A stretch of DNA of 64,000 nucleotides from an uncultured Pseudoxanthomonas sp. GTDB lineage: Bacteria > Pseudomonadota > Gammaproteobacteria > Xanthomonadales > Xanthomonadaceae. Shown one piece after another: positions 41,784 to 50,800 of this stretch. Made by a program: the position numbers and the translations under genes. The stretch is taken from positions 1 to 64,000 of the forward strand of contig CALJUL010000025.1 of the NCBI GenBank assembly GCA_937975725.1, given 5' to 3'. The first letter of the stretch is position 1. Every line of letters begins with the position of its first letter. The notes under the pieces are model-generated. The model saw nothing but the letters and a program-made list of their open reading frames with translations. It did no database searches and was not told the origin of the DNA.

Positions 41784-43670
41784 TCAGCTTCCCCGCGGTG
41801 CGCCCTTGCGGTGCGGCTTGGGGCCGGGCTTGCCCGGTCCGCTCCTGCCCTTCCCGGGCACAAAGCGACGCGGCGGCGCATCGCCGCGCGCCGTGCCGCC
41901 ATCCTGGCCTTCGCCCAGGCGGTGGATGCGCAACTGCTGGCCGGACACCCAGACCTTCTTCAGGTGCATCAGCACCTCGCGCGGCATGCCCTCGGGCAGG
42001 TCCAGCACGGTGTGGTCCTGGTGGATGTCGATGCGGCCGATGTAGCGGCTTTCCAGCCCGGCCTCGTTGGCGATGGCGCCGACGATGTTGGCCGGCTTCA
42101 CGCCATGGACATGGCCCACCTCGATGCGGAAGGTCTCCATGCCCACATCGGGTTCGCCGCGCGACGGCTTGTCGGCGCGCGGCGCTCTTGCAGGAGGGGC
42201 TTCGGCCCCGACCTCATGATCTCGCCCGCGCCGTGCGGTCGGGGCCGAAGCCCCTCCTACAGTGCGCTCCTCGCGCTCGCGGCGCGGGGCGTTGCCGTAG
42301 GTCTCGCTGCGGGCGGGACGCTCGCGCGGGGCGCGCTCCTGCGACAGCAGCAGCGGGGTGTCGCCCTGCACCATCTTCGCCAGCGCGGCGGCGATCTCCA
42401 CCGCCGGCACGTTCTGCTCGCGCTCGTAGCGTTCGACCAGCACGCGGAACTCGCCGGCCTGGCCCGAGCCCAGGGTGTCGGTGATGCGGTCGAGGAACTT
42501 CTGCACGCGGCGGTCGTTCACCGCCTCCACGCTCGGGAGCTGCATCTCCTCGATCGGCTGGCGGGTGGCGCGCTCGATCGCGCGCAGCATGCCCTTCTCG
42601 CGCGGGGTGACGAACAGGATCGCCTCGCCGCTGCGTCCGGCGCGGCCGGTGCGGCCGATGCGGTGGACGTAGCTCTCGGTGTCGTAGGGGATGTCGTAGT
42701 TCAGCACGTGGCTGATGCGCTCCACGTCCAGGCCGCGCGCGGCCACGTCGGTGGCGACCAGGATGTCCAGCTTGCCGTCCTTGAGCTGCTGGATGGTCTT
42801 CTCGCGCTGCGCCTGCTGCATGTCGCCGTTGATGGCGGCGGCGGCCAGGCCGCGCGCCTGCAGCTTCTCGGCCAGTTCCTCGGTGGCGGCCTTGGTGCGG
42901 GCGAACACGATCATGCCGTCGAACGGCTCCACTTCCAGGATGCGGGTCAGCGCGTCCAGCTTGTGCATGCCGCTGACCCACCAGTAGCGCTGGCGGATGT
43001 TGGCCGAGGTGGTGGTCTTGGCCGCGATGGTGACCTCGACCGGTTCCTTCAGGTAGGTCTGGGCGATGCGGCGGATCGCCGCCGGCATGGTCGCGGAGAA
43101 CAGTGCCACCTGGCGCGTCTCCGGCGTCTTCTTCAGCACGGTCTCGACGTCGTCGATGAAGCCCATGCGCAGCATCTCGTCGGCTTCGTCCAGCACCAGC
43201 GTGGTCAGGCCGGACAGGTCCAGCGAGCCGCGCTCCAGATGGTCGATCACGCGGCCGGGGGTGCCCACCACCACGTGCACGCCGCGCTTGAGCGCCTGCA
43301 ACTGCGGGTAGTAGCTCTGGCCACCGTAGATCGGCAGCACGTGGAAGCCGGGGATCTTCGCCGCGTATTTCTGGAACGCCTCGGCCACCTGGATGGCCAG
43401 TTCGCGGGTCGGCGCCAGCACCAGCGCCTGCGGTCGGGCCGCGTCCAGGTCGATGTTGGCCAGCACCGGCAGCGCGAACGCCGCGGTCTTGCCGGTGCCG
43501 GTCTGCGCCGTGCCCAGCACGTCGCGGCCGGCCAGCATGGCGGGGATGGTGGCGGCCTGGATTGGCGACGGGGTCTCGTAGCCCACTCCGGCGACGGCCG
43601 CCATGACGGGGGCCGGCAGGCCCAGGTCGGCGAACAGGAGGGGGGCGGACGGGGGGGATTCGGTGGACAT
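41784..43670 (-). CDS. deaD: DEAD-box RNA helicase (DeaD/CsdA type) with embedded repeat
   Basis: A 628-residue ATP-dependent helicase. Motif Q (PSPIQAATIPAML), motif I (AQTGTGKTAAF, Lys61), Ia (APTRELA), II (LDEADEML), III (FSATMP), then V (ATDVAARGLDVERI) and VI (HRIGRTGRAGRSG) are all present. The C-terminal DbpA/CsdA RNA-binding domain is ETFRIEVGHVHGVKPANIVG, and a basic Gly/Lys/Pro tail follows. It aids ribosome assembly and RNA decay, often in the cold. Residues about 470-494 are encoded by an inverted pair of the genomic hairpin repeat (42190-42260), which keeps the frame between the helicase core and the RNA-binding domain. Confidence 0.94.
   Translation of the reverse strand: MSTESPPSAPLLFADLGLPAPVMAAVAGVGYETPSPIQAATIPAMLAGRDVLGTAQTGTGKTAAFALPVLANIDLDAARPQALVLAPTRELAIQVAEAFQKYAAKIPGFHVLPIYGGQSYYPQLQALKRGVHVVVGTPGRVIDHLERGSLDLSGLTTLVLDEADEMLRMGFIDDVETVLKKTPETRQVALFSATMPAAIRRIAQTYLKEPVEVTIAAKTTTSANIRQRYWWVSGMHKLDALTRILEVEPFDGMIVFARTKAATEELAEKLQARGLAAAAINGDMQQAQREKTIQQLKDGKLDILVATDVAARGLDVERISHVLNYDIPYDTESYVHRIGRTGRAGRSGEAILFVTPREKGMLRAIERATRQPIEEMQLPSVEAVNDRRVQKFLDRITDTLGSGQAGEFRVLVERYEREQNVPAVEIAAALAKMVQGDTPLLLSQERAPRERPARSETYGNAPRREREERTVGGASAPTARRGRDHEVGAEAPPARAPRADKPSRGEPDVGMETFRIEVGHVHGVKPANIVGAIANEAGLESRYIGRIDIHQDHTVLDLPEGMPREVLMHLKKVWVSGQQLRIHRLGEGQDGGTARGDAPPRRFVPGKGRSGPGKPGPKPHRKGAPRGS
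42190..42260. repeat. Inverted hairpin repeats inside the helicase gene
   Basis: gcaggaggggcttcggcccc followed by gac (42190-42212) is answered, inverted, by gtcggggccgaagcccctcc followed by tac (42238-42260). The 23-base arms differ at one position and are separated by 25 bases. It belongs to the same family as the intergenic repeats at 53699 and 29679, but lies in frame within a coding sequence, adding about 25 residues. Confidence 0.9.
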
Positions 43671-43860
43671 GCGGAGACTCCGGGGGCGTCGCGGAGCCGC
43701 GCGCCGAGCCGCGTATTGTGCGCCTTCGGGGGGCCGCTGTCGCGTTGCAGCACGGCGGTGCCTTCACACGGGCACGGGCCGTGATGTTCCGGGCGCGGCG
43801 GCGAATCACCTTCCAGACCCGCACAATCGAGCCGATGCCCGGATGCGATCCACCCCCGCC

Positions 43861-44358
43861 ATGACCACGGACACGGACGCCCGCGAAGGTTTCCAGGCCC
43901 TGCTGCAGGCCCACCGCGGCATCGTCGCCAAGGTGGCCGGCACCTATGCCTGGCACCCGGACGACCGCGACGACCTGATGCAGGAGATCGCGGCGCAGTT
44001 GTGGCGCGCCTGGCCCCGCTACGACCCGCAGCGCCCGGTCGCCACCTGGATGTACCGGATCGCGCTGAACGTGGCGATCTCCCATGTCCGCGGCCGCACG
44101 CGCGGCGTGCAGCCCGAGGCCTGGGACGAAGGCCACCGGGAACTCGCTGATCCGCAGGCGCACGACCACGAAGGCCGCCAGCAGGTCGATCTGCTGTACC
44201 GCTTCATCCAGGCCCAGCCGCCGCTCGACCGCGCCCTGTTGCTGCTCTACCTGGAAGACCGCAGCCACCGCGAAATCGCCGACGTGCTGGGCCTGAGCGA
44301 AACCAACGTGGGCACCAAGATCGGCCGGCTGAAACAGCGGCTGCGCCAGGAGCTCTGA
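43861..44358 (+). CDS. ECF-type RNA polymerase sigma factor
   Basis: A 165-residue sigma-70 family protein with regions 2 and 4 only. Region 2: HPDDRDDLMQEIAAQLWRAW, PVATWMYRIALNVAIS. Region 4: EDRSHREIADVLGLSETNVG, TKIGRLKQRLRQ. The ATG at 43861 (MTTDTDAREG) is chosen; one at 43843 is in frame. The next gene, 32 bases later, encodes a small membrane protein that may act as its regulator, the standard place for an anti-sigma factor. The sequence does not show the target promoters. Confidence 0.88.
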   Translation: MTTDTDAREGFQALLQAHRGIVAKVAGTYAWHPDDRDDLMQEIAAQLWRAWPRYDPQRPVATWMYRIALNVAISHVRGRTRGVQPEAWDEGHRELADPQAHDHEGRQQVDLLYRFIQAQPPLDRALLLLYLEDRSHREIADVLGLSETNVGTKIGRLKQRLRQEL

Positions 44359-44389
44359 CCCGATGACTCTTTCCCACGGAACGACCGCC

Positions 44390-45061
44390 ATGGAATCCGA
44401 CGACCTGAAACTAGCATGGCAGGCGCTCTCGCGCCACCTGGAACGCAACGACGCGCTGCAGACCCGCGTGCTGCTGGAACAACGCAAGCGCAAGGCGATC
44501 ACCCGCCTGCGCCCGCTGTTCTGGGGCCAGGTGGTGCAGACACTGTTCGGCGCGCCCTTCATCCTGCTGGCCGCGCTGCTGTGGATCCGCGGCGGACAGT
44601 CTGCCGACGGCCTGCCGTGGACGACCCTCGTGGCCGGCGTCGTCGTGCAGCTCTACGGCATCGCGACCGTCGCGATGGCCGGCGAAACGCTGCGCCGCAT
44701 CGGACAGGTCGATTACGCGCTTCCCATCCTCGATATCCAGAAGCGGCTGGCCGCGCTGCGGCGCACGTACGTCCTCAACGGCATGCTCGCCGGCCTGCCG
44801 TGGTGGTTCCTGTGGGTGCCGCTGCTGATGGTGCTGGCGGGCCTGGGCGGCACCGATCTGTACGCCCGCGCACCAAGCATGGTGTGGACCGGGCTGGGCG
44901 TCGGCGCGGCCGGGCTGGCGGCGACGGCCTGGTTCCACCGCTGGTCGCGCGATCCCGCGCGCACGCGCCTGGCCAGGGCGATGGAGGACAGCGTGACCGG
45001 CGGCAGCCTGCGCCGCGCACGCGCGGAGATCGAGGAGATCGCCCGCTTCGAGGCCGACTGA
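44390..45061 (+). CDS. Membrane protein partner of the ECF sigma factor
   Basis: About 223 residues. A charged N-terminus (ESDDLKLAWQALSRHLERND, about residues 2-21) with a helical basic stretch (LLEQRKRKAITRLRPLFWGQ) is followed by about four membrane segments and a charged C-terminal tail (ARAEIEEIARFEAD). No zinc-binding anti-sigma motif (HxxxCxxC) is visible. Its place directly after the sigma gene suggests it regulates the sigma factor at the membrane, but family evidence is lacking. An ATG at 44363 with aggag upstream would add 9 residues; the later ATG fits family starts better. Confidence 0.65.
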   Translation: MESDDLKLAWQALSRHLERNDALQTRVLLEQRKRKAITRLRPLFWGQVVQTLFGAPFILLAALLWIRGGQSADGLPWTTLVAGVVVQLYGIATVAMAGETLRRIGQVDYALPILDIQKRLAALRRTYVLNGMLAGLPWWFLWVPLLMVLAGLGGTDLYARAPSMVWTGLGVGAAGLAATAWFHRWSRDPARTRLARAMEDSVTGGSLRRARAEIEEIARFEAD

Positions 45062-45086
45062 GCCAGCCGTCGCGTAGACTGCGCGC

Positions 45087-45314
45087 ATGCCGCGCATCGA
45101 CTTCGACCTTGACCGGGCCCACGAATACGTGGAACTCAACCAGTTGCTGAAACTGGTCGGCATCGCCGACAGTGGCGGCCAGGGCAAGGCCATCGTCGCC
45201 AGCGGCGCGGTGACGGTGGACGGTGCGGTGGAACTGCGCAAGACCGCCAAGATCCGCGCGGGCCAGACCGTGCGGATCGACGAAGTGGAAATCCGGGTGA
45301 TCCCGGCGGGCTGA
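45087..45314 (+). CDS. Small S4-domain RNA-binding protein (YbcJ-like)
   Basis: A 75-residue protein consisting almost only of an S4 domain: YVELNQLLKLVGIADSGGQG then KAIVASGAVTVDGAVELRKT and AKIRAGQTVRIDEVEIRVI. It matches the YbcJ/RlbA group of tiny ribosome-associated S4 proteins. The start is ATG at 45087, 25 bases after the membrane protein stop. It may be co-transcribed with the sigma factor genes. No other domain is present. Confidence 0.9.
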   Translation: MPRIDFDLDRAHEYVELNQLLKLVGIADSGGQGKAIVASGAVTVDGAVELRKTAKIRAGQTVRIDEVEIRVIPAG

Positions 45315-45359
45315 ATCCGGCGACGCAAGAGGCCCGGCACCGGGCAGCCGTTCCCCTGC

Positions 45360-46523
45360 TTACGGCGACGTGCCCGAGGTGTTGTCCGGTGGCAGGGCGG
45401 GCTCGCCATCGCTGTCCGCGATGCGGTCGAACTCGGACAGGGGACTGTCGGCGGGGCACTTGGCGTCCGGGAAGCCGAACTTGGTGCGCAGCGCCAGGCC
45501 GCAGGCCTGCATGTCGTCCAGGCCCGCGCCTGCGGTCTTGCACTTGCCGTCGAAGTTGCGCAGGAAGGCGTCCCGCCGCATCACGAAGTCGTCGCCGCAG
45601 CGGCGCATCAGTTGCAGCCGGTCGAGGTCGTCCTGCGCGGCGTTGGTGCCGTCCAGGCCGTATTCCTGCAGTTCGTTCGCGCTGAGCAGGCGCAGGCGCC
45701 GGTTGGGCACGGTCATCATCAGGTCGGCCACCGCCACCGCCACGCCGTTGCGCTCCAGGTAGTCCTTCACCCGCCCGTAGACGCCGCGCAGTTCCTCGCT
45801 GAGCTGGCTGCGCGTAGTGGCGGTGGAGCTCATGCGGATGATGCGGTGCACGCCGACCTTGCCGGAGATCATCCGGTTGTCGCCCGCGCCCAGCACGAAC
45901 ACGCAGGCGCTGTGGCAGACCGAATCCTCGCGCACCCAGATGGTCCAGTGGCGCGTGCCGATGGCGTCGCCCACCTTCAGCGCGTCCTCGACCTGGCCAC
46001 CGGCCGAGTCCAGGTCCAGGATGCGCTTGCCGATGTCCATGCGCTGAGCGATGTCGGACACGCGCACGACCAGTTCGGTGAAGTCCGCGGCGATCTTGCC
46101 CTGGTAGCGCAGCCGCACCACCCCGCCCTTCTGGCACGGCGACAGGGCGTCGACCACGCTGAAGAAGGCCAGCGATTCCAGCGGAATGCCGTCGCCTTCC
46201 TCGGTGTTGTAGTCGGCCTGGCAGCTTATCCACGCCTTGCCTGAAGTCACCTTGGCCGCCGGCCAGTCGGTGGGCAGCAGGTTGTCTGTGGCGGCGGCAT
46301 CGCCCTCCTTCGGCGCCGGGCCGGTGGACAGCGCACCGTCGCTGCGCTCGCCGTTGTCGCCCCCGGCGGCCTGCGGCGACGGGCGGCCTTCGGTGCGTGC
46401 CTCGGGCGCCTGCGCCTGCGCGTCCGGCGCCAGTTCCGGCGCAGTCTCCCGGCAGCCGGCCAGGGCCGCGACGGCGAGCAACAACGGGGCGATCCGGGAA
46501 GGGCGCAGAGGGCGGGACAGCAT
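45360..46523 (-). CDS. ClpP-like periplasmic lipoprotein
   Basis: A 387-residue protein. The signal ends in LAGC near residue 24, predicting a lipoprotein. A low-complexity Ala/Pro/Glu linker (to about 85) precedes a ClpP/crotonase-like fold. ILDLDSAGGQVEDALKVGDA carries the glycine-rich turn, DSVCHSACVFVLGAGDNRM the likely active Ser, and KVGVHRI the conserved His. This combination matches the COG3904-type periplasmic proteases of unknown target. Several Cys in the tail (KCKTAGAGLDDMQACGLAL) could form disulfides. It is convergent with the S4 gene. Confidence 0.8.
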   Translation of the reverse strand: MLSRPLRPSRIAPLLLAVAALAGCRETAPELAPDAQAQAPEARTEGRPSPQAAGGDNGERSDGALSTGPAPKEGDAAATDNLLPTDWPAAKVTSGKAWISCQADYNTEEGDGIPLESLAFFSVVDALSPCQKGGVVRLRYQGKIAADFTELVVRVSDIAQRMDIGKRILDLDSAGGQVEDALKVGDAIGTRHWTIWVREDSVCHSACVFVLGAGDNRMISGKVGVHRIIRMSSTATTRSQLSEELRGVYGRVKDYLERNGVAVAVADLMMTVPNRRLRLLSANELQEYGLDGTNAAQDDLDRLQLMRRCGDDFVMRRDAFLRNFDGKCKTAGAGLDDMQACGLALRTKFGFPDAKCPADSPLSEFDRIADSDGEPALPPDNTSGTSP

Positions 46524-46672
46524 GGATCCGGTGCAGGACGCCGCGCGGCCATGGCGGCCGCGCGGCAGGTGGGAGGTACCCTAGTCTAGGGCGAAACCCC
46601 GCGCCCTGTTCCACTCGCCGATGAACCCCGGCGGCGTCCCGCGCCGCGGACGCCGCCGGGCCGCGGGATGGC

Positions 46673-47245
46673 CTACAGCGCCGCCGAGCGCGGCGCGCCC
46701 GCGTAGTCGATCACCAGCGCCACGCGGCGGTTGTCGCGGCCGGCGTCGCCAACGGCGCCTTCGCGCACCTGGCGGTTGCGGTCTTCGCCGTAGCTCACCG
46801 CGCGCACCTGGGTGGCGGCCAGCCCGCCCGTGCTCACCAGGTAGTCGCGCACGGCCTCGGCGCGGCGCTGGCCCAGGCGCTTGTTGTACGCCGCCGAACC
46901 GGCCGGATCGGCGAAGCCCTCGACGGTGACGATGGCGTCGGAATGGCTGTCGTGCAGCACCCGCGCGAAGTCGTCCAGCAGCGGCTTGTCCTGCTCGCTG
47001 AGGGTGGCGTCGTTGGTGGCGAAGTGCGCGCCGGTCTCCACCCGCGTGCGGCCCGCGAGTTGCGTGACCAGGGCGTCGTGCTTCTGCGAGAGCGCGTCGA
47101 TCTGCGATTGCAGGCGCTGGTCGGTGGCGCGGAGTTCGGCGATGGTGCTGTCGAATTCGGCGCGCTTGATGTAGTTGGAGCAGCCGCCGAGCGCGATGGC
47201 CGACAGGCTGACGGCGAGAAGGACATGGCGGGACGTTCTTGCCAT
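46673..47245 (-). CDS. OmpA-family peptidoglycan-binding lipoprotein
   Basis: A 190-residue protein. The signal ends in LGGC near residue 22, followed by a short coiled coil (FDSTIAELRATDQRLQSQID, about 30-65) and an OmpA-like domain: HFATNDATLSEQDKPLLDDF, VTVEGFADPAGSAAYNKRLG and GQRRAEAVRDYLVSTGGL, then NRRVALVIDY. Its size and build resemble Pal or YiaD-type lipoproteins that tie the outer membrane to the wall, though the coiled coil is unlike Pal. The ATG at 47245 has aaggag upstream. It stands alone. Confidence 0.9.
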   Translation of the reverse strand: MARTSRHVLLAVSLSAIALGGCSNYIKRAEFDSTIAELRATDQRLQSQIDALSQKHDALVTQLAGRTRVETGAHFATNDATLSEQDKPLLDDFARVLHDSHSDAIVTVEGFADPAGSAAYNKRLGQRRAEAVRDYLVSTGGLAATQVRAVSYGEDRNRQVREGAVGDAGRDNRRVALVIDYAGAPRSAAL

Positions 47246-47842
47246 GGGAGGAGTCTCCTTGCATGGGCATCCGGCACGGCAGCGGGCGTGCGCAGGAGGC
47301 CGGGTTGTTCCGAAGCGCTGCGCCGGGACTGTCGTTCACGGACTTCATGCAAGGCGTGAAGATCGTAAACGGATGTTCAGGCTGCGCCGCCATGGCGGCG
47401 CGCGCGGCATCGATGCGTTCCCAACGGCGCCGCAAGTCGTTGAGCAAGCGGGGCTTGCGCGCATTCATCCTGATGACGGAGGGTGCGCACCGGCGCGGAT
47501 GGACCGCGCCTGTACATCATCGTGAAACCATGATGGCGATCACCCCGATGCGCGGATGGCGCGGGAGGAAGCCTTCATCGCAGTGGTCGGGCCCTTCTTC
47601 GTCGCACGGCGGCTGTAATCGCTTCCACGACAGCCGCGGCCATGCGGTCGTGATGCGGAATCCGCGCATCGCACCGCCTTCCGGTGCCCTTATCCGGCGC
47701 TTCGCGACCGCGAAAGCGTGCGGCGGGTTGCAACCTGCCTGCGTGCCGGTTGCGGCACTAATGTGATTTTTGTATCACATTGGCACGGGGCGGAGCCCTG
47801 CAGGGGACGAGATTGGCAATACACCAGGACCTTCGCCGGCCC
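47246..47842. other. 597-base gap before a large c-di-GMP gene
   Basis: I see no supported gene here. Open frames exist on both strands but have the Ala/Arg/Pro composition of shadows and no start signals. Near its right end lies a strong inverted repeat (47760-47781), the only clear element. Confidence 0.5.
47760..47781. promoter_or_regulatory. Inverted repeat (CRP-like) before the large GGDEF-EAL gene
   Basis: aatgtgat and atcacatt are perfect 8-bp arms around ttttgt. The tgtga and tcaca halves recall CRP/Clp sites, but their spacing is 8 rather than the usual 6. It ends 61 bases before the ATG at 47843. In xanthomonads the CRP-like Clp binds c-di-GMP, which makes the location suggestive. 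Confidence 0.5.
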
Positions 47843-50800
47843 ATGCAGTGGGCCCAGCGTTTTGCGGCTGCGATGGCCTGGAGCCTGGCGGCTGCGTTCG
47901 CGCTGCTGGGGGAAGGGTCCGGCCACGCCTTCGACGACAGCCTGCCGCTGGTCGGCGTGCTGGTGCTGATCGCCACCTGGCGCAACGAGCGGGCGCGCGT
48001 GCGCCTGGTGGTCGCGGTGTTCGTCACTCTGCTGCTGGCCGTGCACGGGGCGCAGACCACTTCGCTGGCGGGCTGCCTGGTGCTGGTGGCGGCGGGCGGC
48101 ATCGCCTGGGTGCGCCTGCTGGAGCGCGGCCCGTGGCCGGAATTCCTGCTGCGCCTGTTCGCCGCGCTGCTGCTGTTGCTGGCGGCGCAACCGGTGCTGG
48201 CGGCCCTGCAGACGGGCGGTCCCGGCGGCGAGGTCAGTTGGTCGCTGGCGCTGTCGGCGCTGGCGACCTTCCTGCTGGTCAACACGCCCGCACTGCGCGC
48301 CGGCATGCGCCTGGAAACCTCGGTGGAGCTGACCGCGTTCGTGCTGGCGCTGACGCTGCTGGCGCTGGTGGGATGGCATGCCACGGACAGTCTGGTCGGC
48401 CGCATGGGCGTGAACTACCTGCCGATGCGCCCGCTGTCGGCGATCTGCGTCGCGCTGGTGGCGGTGGCGATGCTGTGCCGGCAGTACGGCCACCTGCGCC
48501 TGGCCTGGGCCGCGCTGGCACTGGTCGCGCTGCCGCTGGTACTCACGCTGTTGCAGACGCGGTTCGGCATGACCACGCCGTTGAACCAGATACTGTTCGA
48601 CATCGGCTGGCTGCCGCGCGCCGACGTGCCGCTGATCGGCGGCTACACCGACTACGGCGTGCTGACCGCATGGGTGGCGGTGGCGGTGATGCCCGCGGCC
48701 GGGCAGCGCTGGGAACTGTGGCGGCGCGGGCTGGTGCGCGGGCTGGGCATCGCACTGGCCTCGGTGGCCGGCATGGCCGCGCTGGGCCTGCTGATGCAAC
48801 TGCCCTTCCACGGCACCGGCGCCTCCGGCTACCGCATCTCGCTGACCGCCACGCTGCAACTGGTGCTGCTGGGGCTGTCGCTGGCGGTGGTGGGCGAAGG
48901 CTCGTTGCGCGAGCGCGTGTTCAACGTGCTGCCGATGGCCGCCGCGCTGCTGCTGGGCGGCATGTACTGGGTGGCGGCCACCGCCGACCGCGATGCGATG
49001 ACGCGCAAGGTCATGCAGACCCAGATCGCCACCGCCGAGCCCACGTTCCTGCGCGGCATCGAACTGCGCCGCGGCTCGCTGCGCCAGCTCTCGGCGGCGC
49101 TGGCCGCGGCCCGCCCGGAGGCGATGCAGCAGGTGTTCGACCACCACGTCGAAGAGATGGTCCGCACCTACATCGCGTTCCGGGTGGTGCGCAGCGCCGG
49201 CGACGAAGGCCCGGAGCTGCGCTGGGCCATGCCCGGCCCCGCGCTGCCGGCCGCGCCCTCGCCGCCAGCGCCGGTCGCAGAGGGCGGCGTGCTGCAACCG
49301 GTCGCCGGCGGCTGGTGGCTGACCGTGGACGTGGCCGGGCGGCGCACCCAGGCGTTCATCGCGCTGGACGATTTCCTCGTCACCCTCAGCCGCATGGCGA
49401 TGTCCGACCGCCCGGTGCGCGCCACCGCCGACGGCATCGCGCCGGTGGAGCAAGGCGACCCCTCGGGCCAGCCGCTGTCGGTGCAGACCGTCAACCTGCC
49501 CGGCCACCCGGTGACGCTGGAGCTGTGGGCGCCGCCAGCGGTGAACTCCTTCGCCCTGCCGCGCGCGCTGGTGGTGGGCGGGCTGAGCAGCGGACTGCTG
49601 ATCGCACTGGCGCTGTTCCTGCTGGACATGGCGCGGCGGCGCTCGCGCGAAGTGGCCGAGACCGCGCAGTCGCTGCTGCTGGAGACCGAGCGCCGGCTGG
49701 ATGCGCAGCGCCGCCTCAACGACGCCGCCGCGCTGGACAGCGCCACCGGCCTGCCGCGCTTCTCGGCGCAGGCCACGCTGATCTCCGAGCGCATCGCCGC
49801 CGGCAGCACGCTCGGGCACGGGCTGGCCATCGTCGACCTGGACGGTTTCGGCATGGTCAACGATTCCTTCGGCCACGACGGCGGCGACGAAGTGCTGCGG
49901 CGCATGGGCCAGCGCATCGGCGGCGCCTGCGCAGAGCTCGGCCAGGTCTACCGCTACGGCGGCGAAGGCTTCCTGGCCCACTTCCCCGCCATCGACATCG
50001 ACCAGCTCACCCGCGTGGCCGAGGACATCCGCCGCGCGGTCGGCCAGCCGCTGGCGCTGTACACGACGCATCCCTCGTTCACGGTGACCGCCAGCATCGG
50101 CCTGGCGCACGCACCGGAGCACGGGCACGACCTGCAAAGCCTGTTGCGCAGCGCCGACGAAGCGCGCCACGTGGCCAAGCGCGCCGGTCGCAACCAGGTG
50201 CGCCTGCCCGCCGCGGCCTCGCAACAGCAGGCCAGCGACCGGCTCAGCCGGGTGACCGCGCTGCGCGAAGCGGTGGCGCGCGGGCAGTTGCGGCTGGTCT
50301 ACCAGCCCATCGTCGCCGGCGATTCGCTCAAGCTGAGCGGGTTCGAGGCACTGGCGCGCTGGCGCCATCCGGCCTGGGGCGAGATCCCGCCGTCGCTGTT
50401 CATCCCGCTGGCCGAAAGCGCCGGGCTGATGGAGGACATCGGCCACTTCGTGCTGGAACAGGCCTGCGGGCAACTGGCGCGCTGGCGCGGCATGGGCCTG
50501 CGCGACCTGAGCATGGCGGTCAACCTGTCGGCCAGCCAGCTCGCACAGCCCGGGCTGGTGCCGTGGATCGCCGACTGCCTGCACCGGCACGCGCTGCCCG
50601 CCGACGCGCTCACGCTGGAACTGACCGAGAGCATGCTGGTGGAAGACATGGGCGCCGCGCAGCACGTGCTGCAGGCGCTGGACGCGCTGGGCATCGGCCT
50701 GGCGCTGGACGATTTCGGCACCGGCTATTCCAGCCTGGCCTACCTGCGGCAGTTGCCGCTGGACCTGCTGAAGATCGACCGCAGCTTCGTCGACGGCATC

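Noticed and set aside
36217..42045. A single plus-strand open frame of about 1,900 codons
   Set aside because: It runs opposite to rluF and three other well-supported genes and has the Gln/His/Arg/Ala composition of an antisense shadow in high-GC DNA; it has no domain or repeat of its own.
47246..47759. A gene in the gap after the OmpA lipoprotein
   Set aside because: Frames on both strands are rich in Arg, Ala and Pro, lack start signals, and one merely extends the OmpA gene in a wrong frame.
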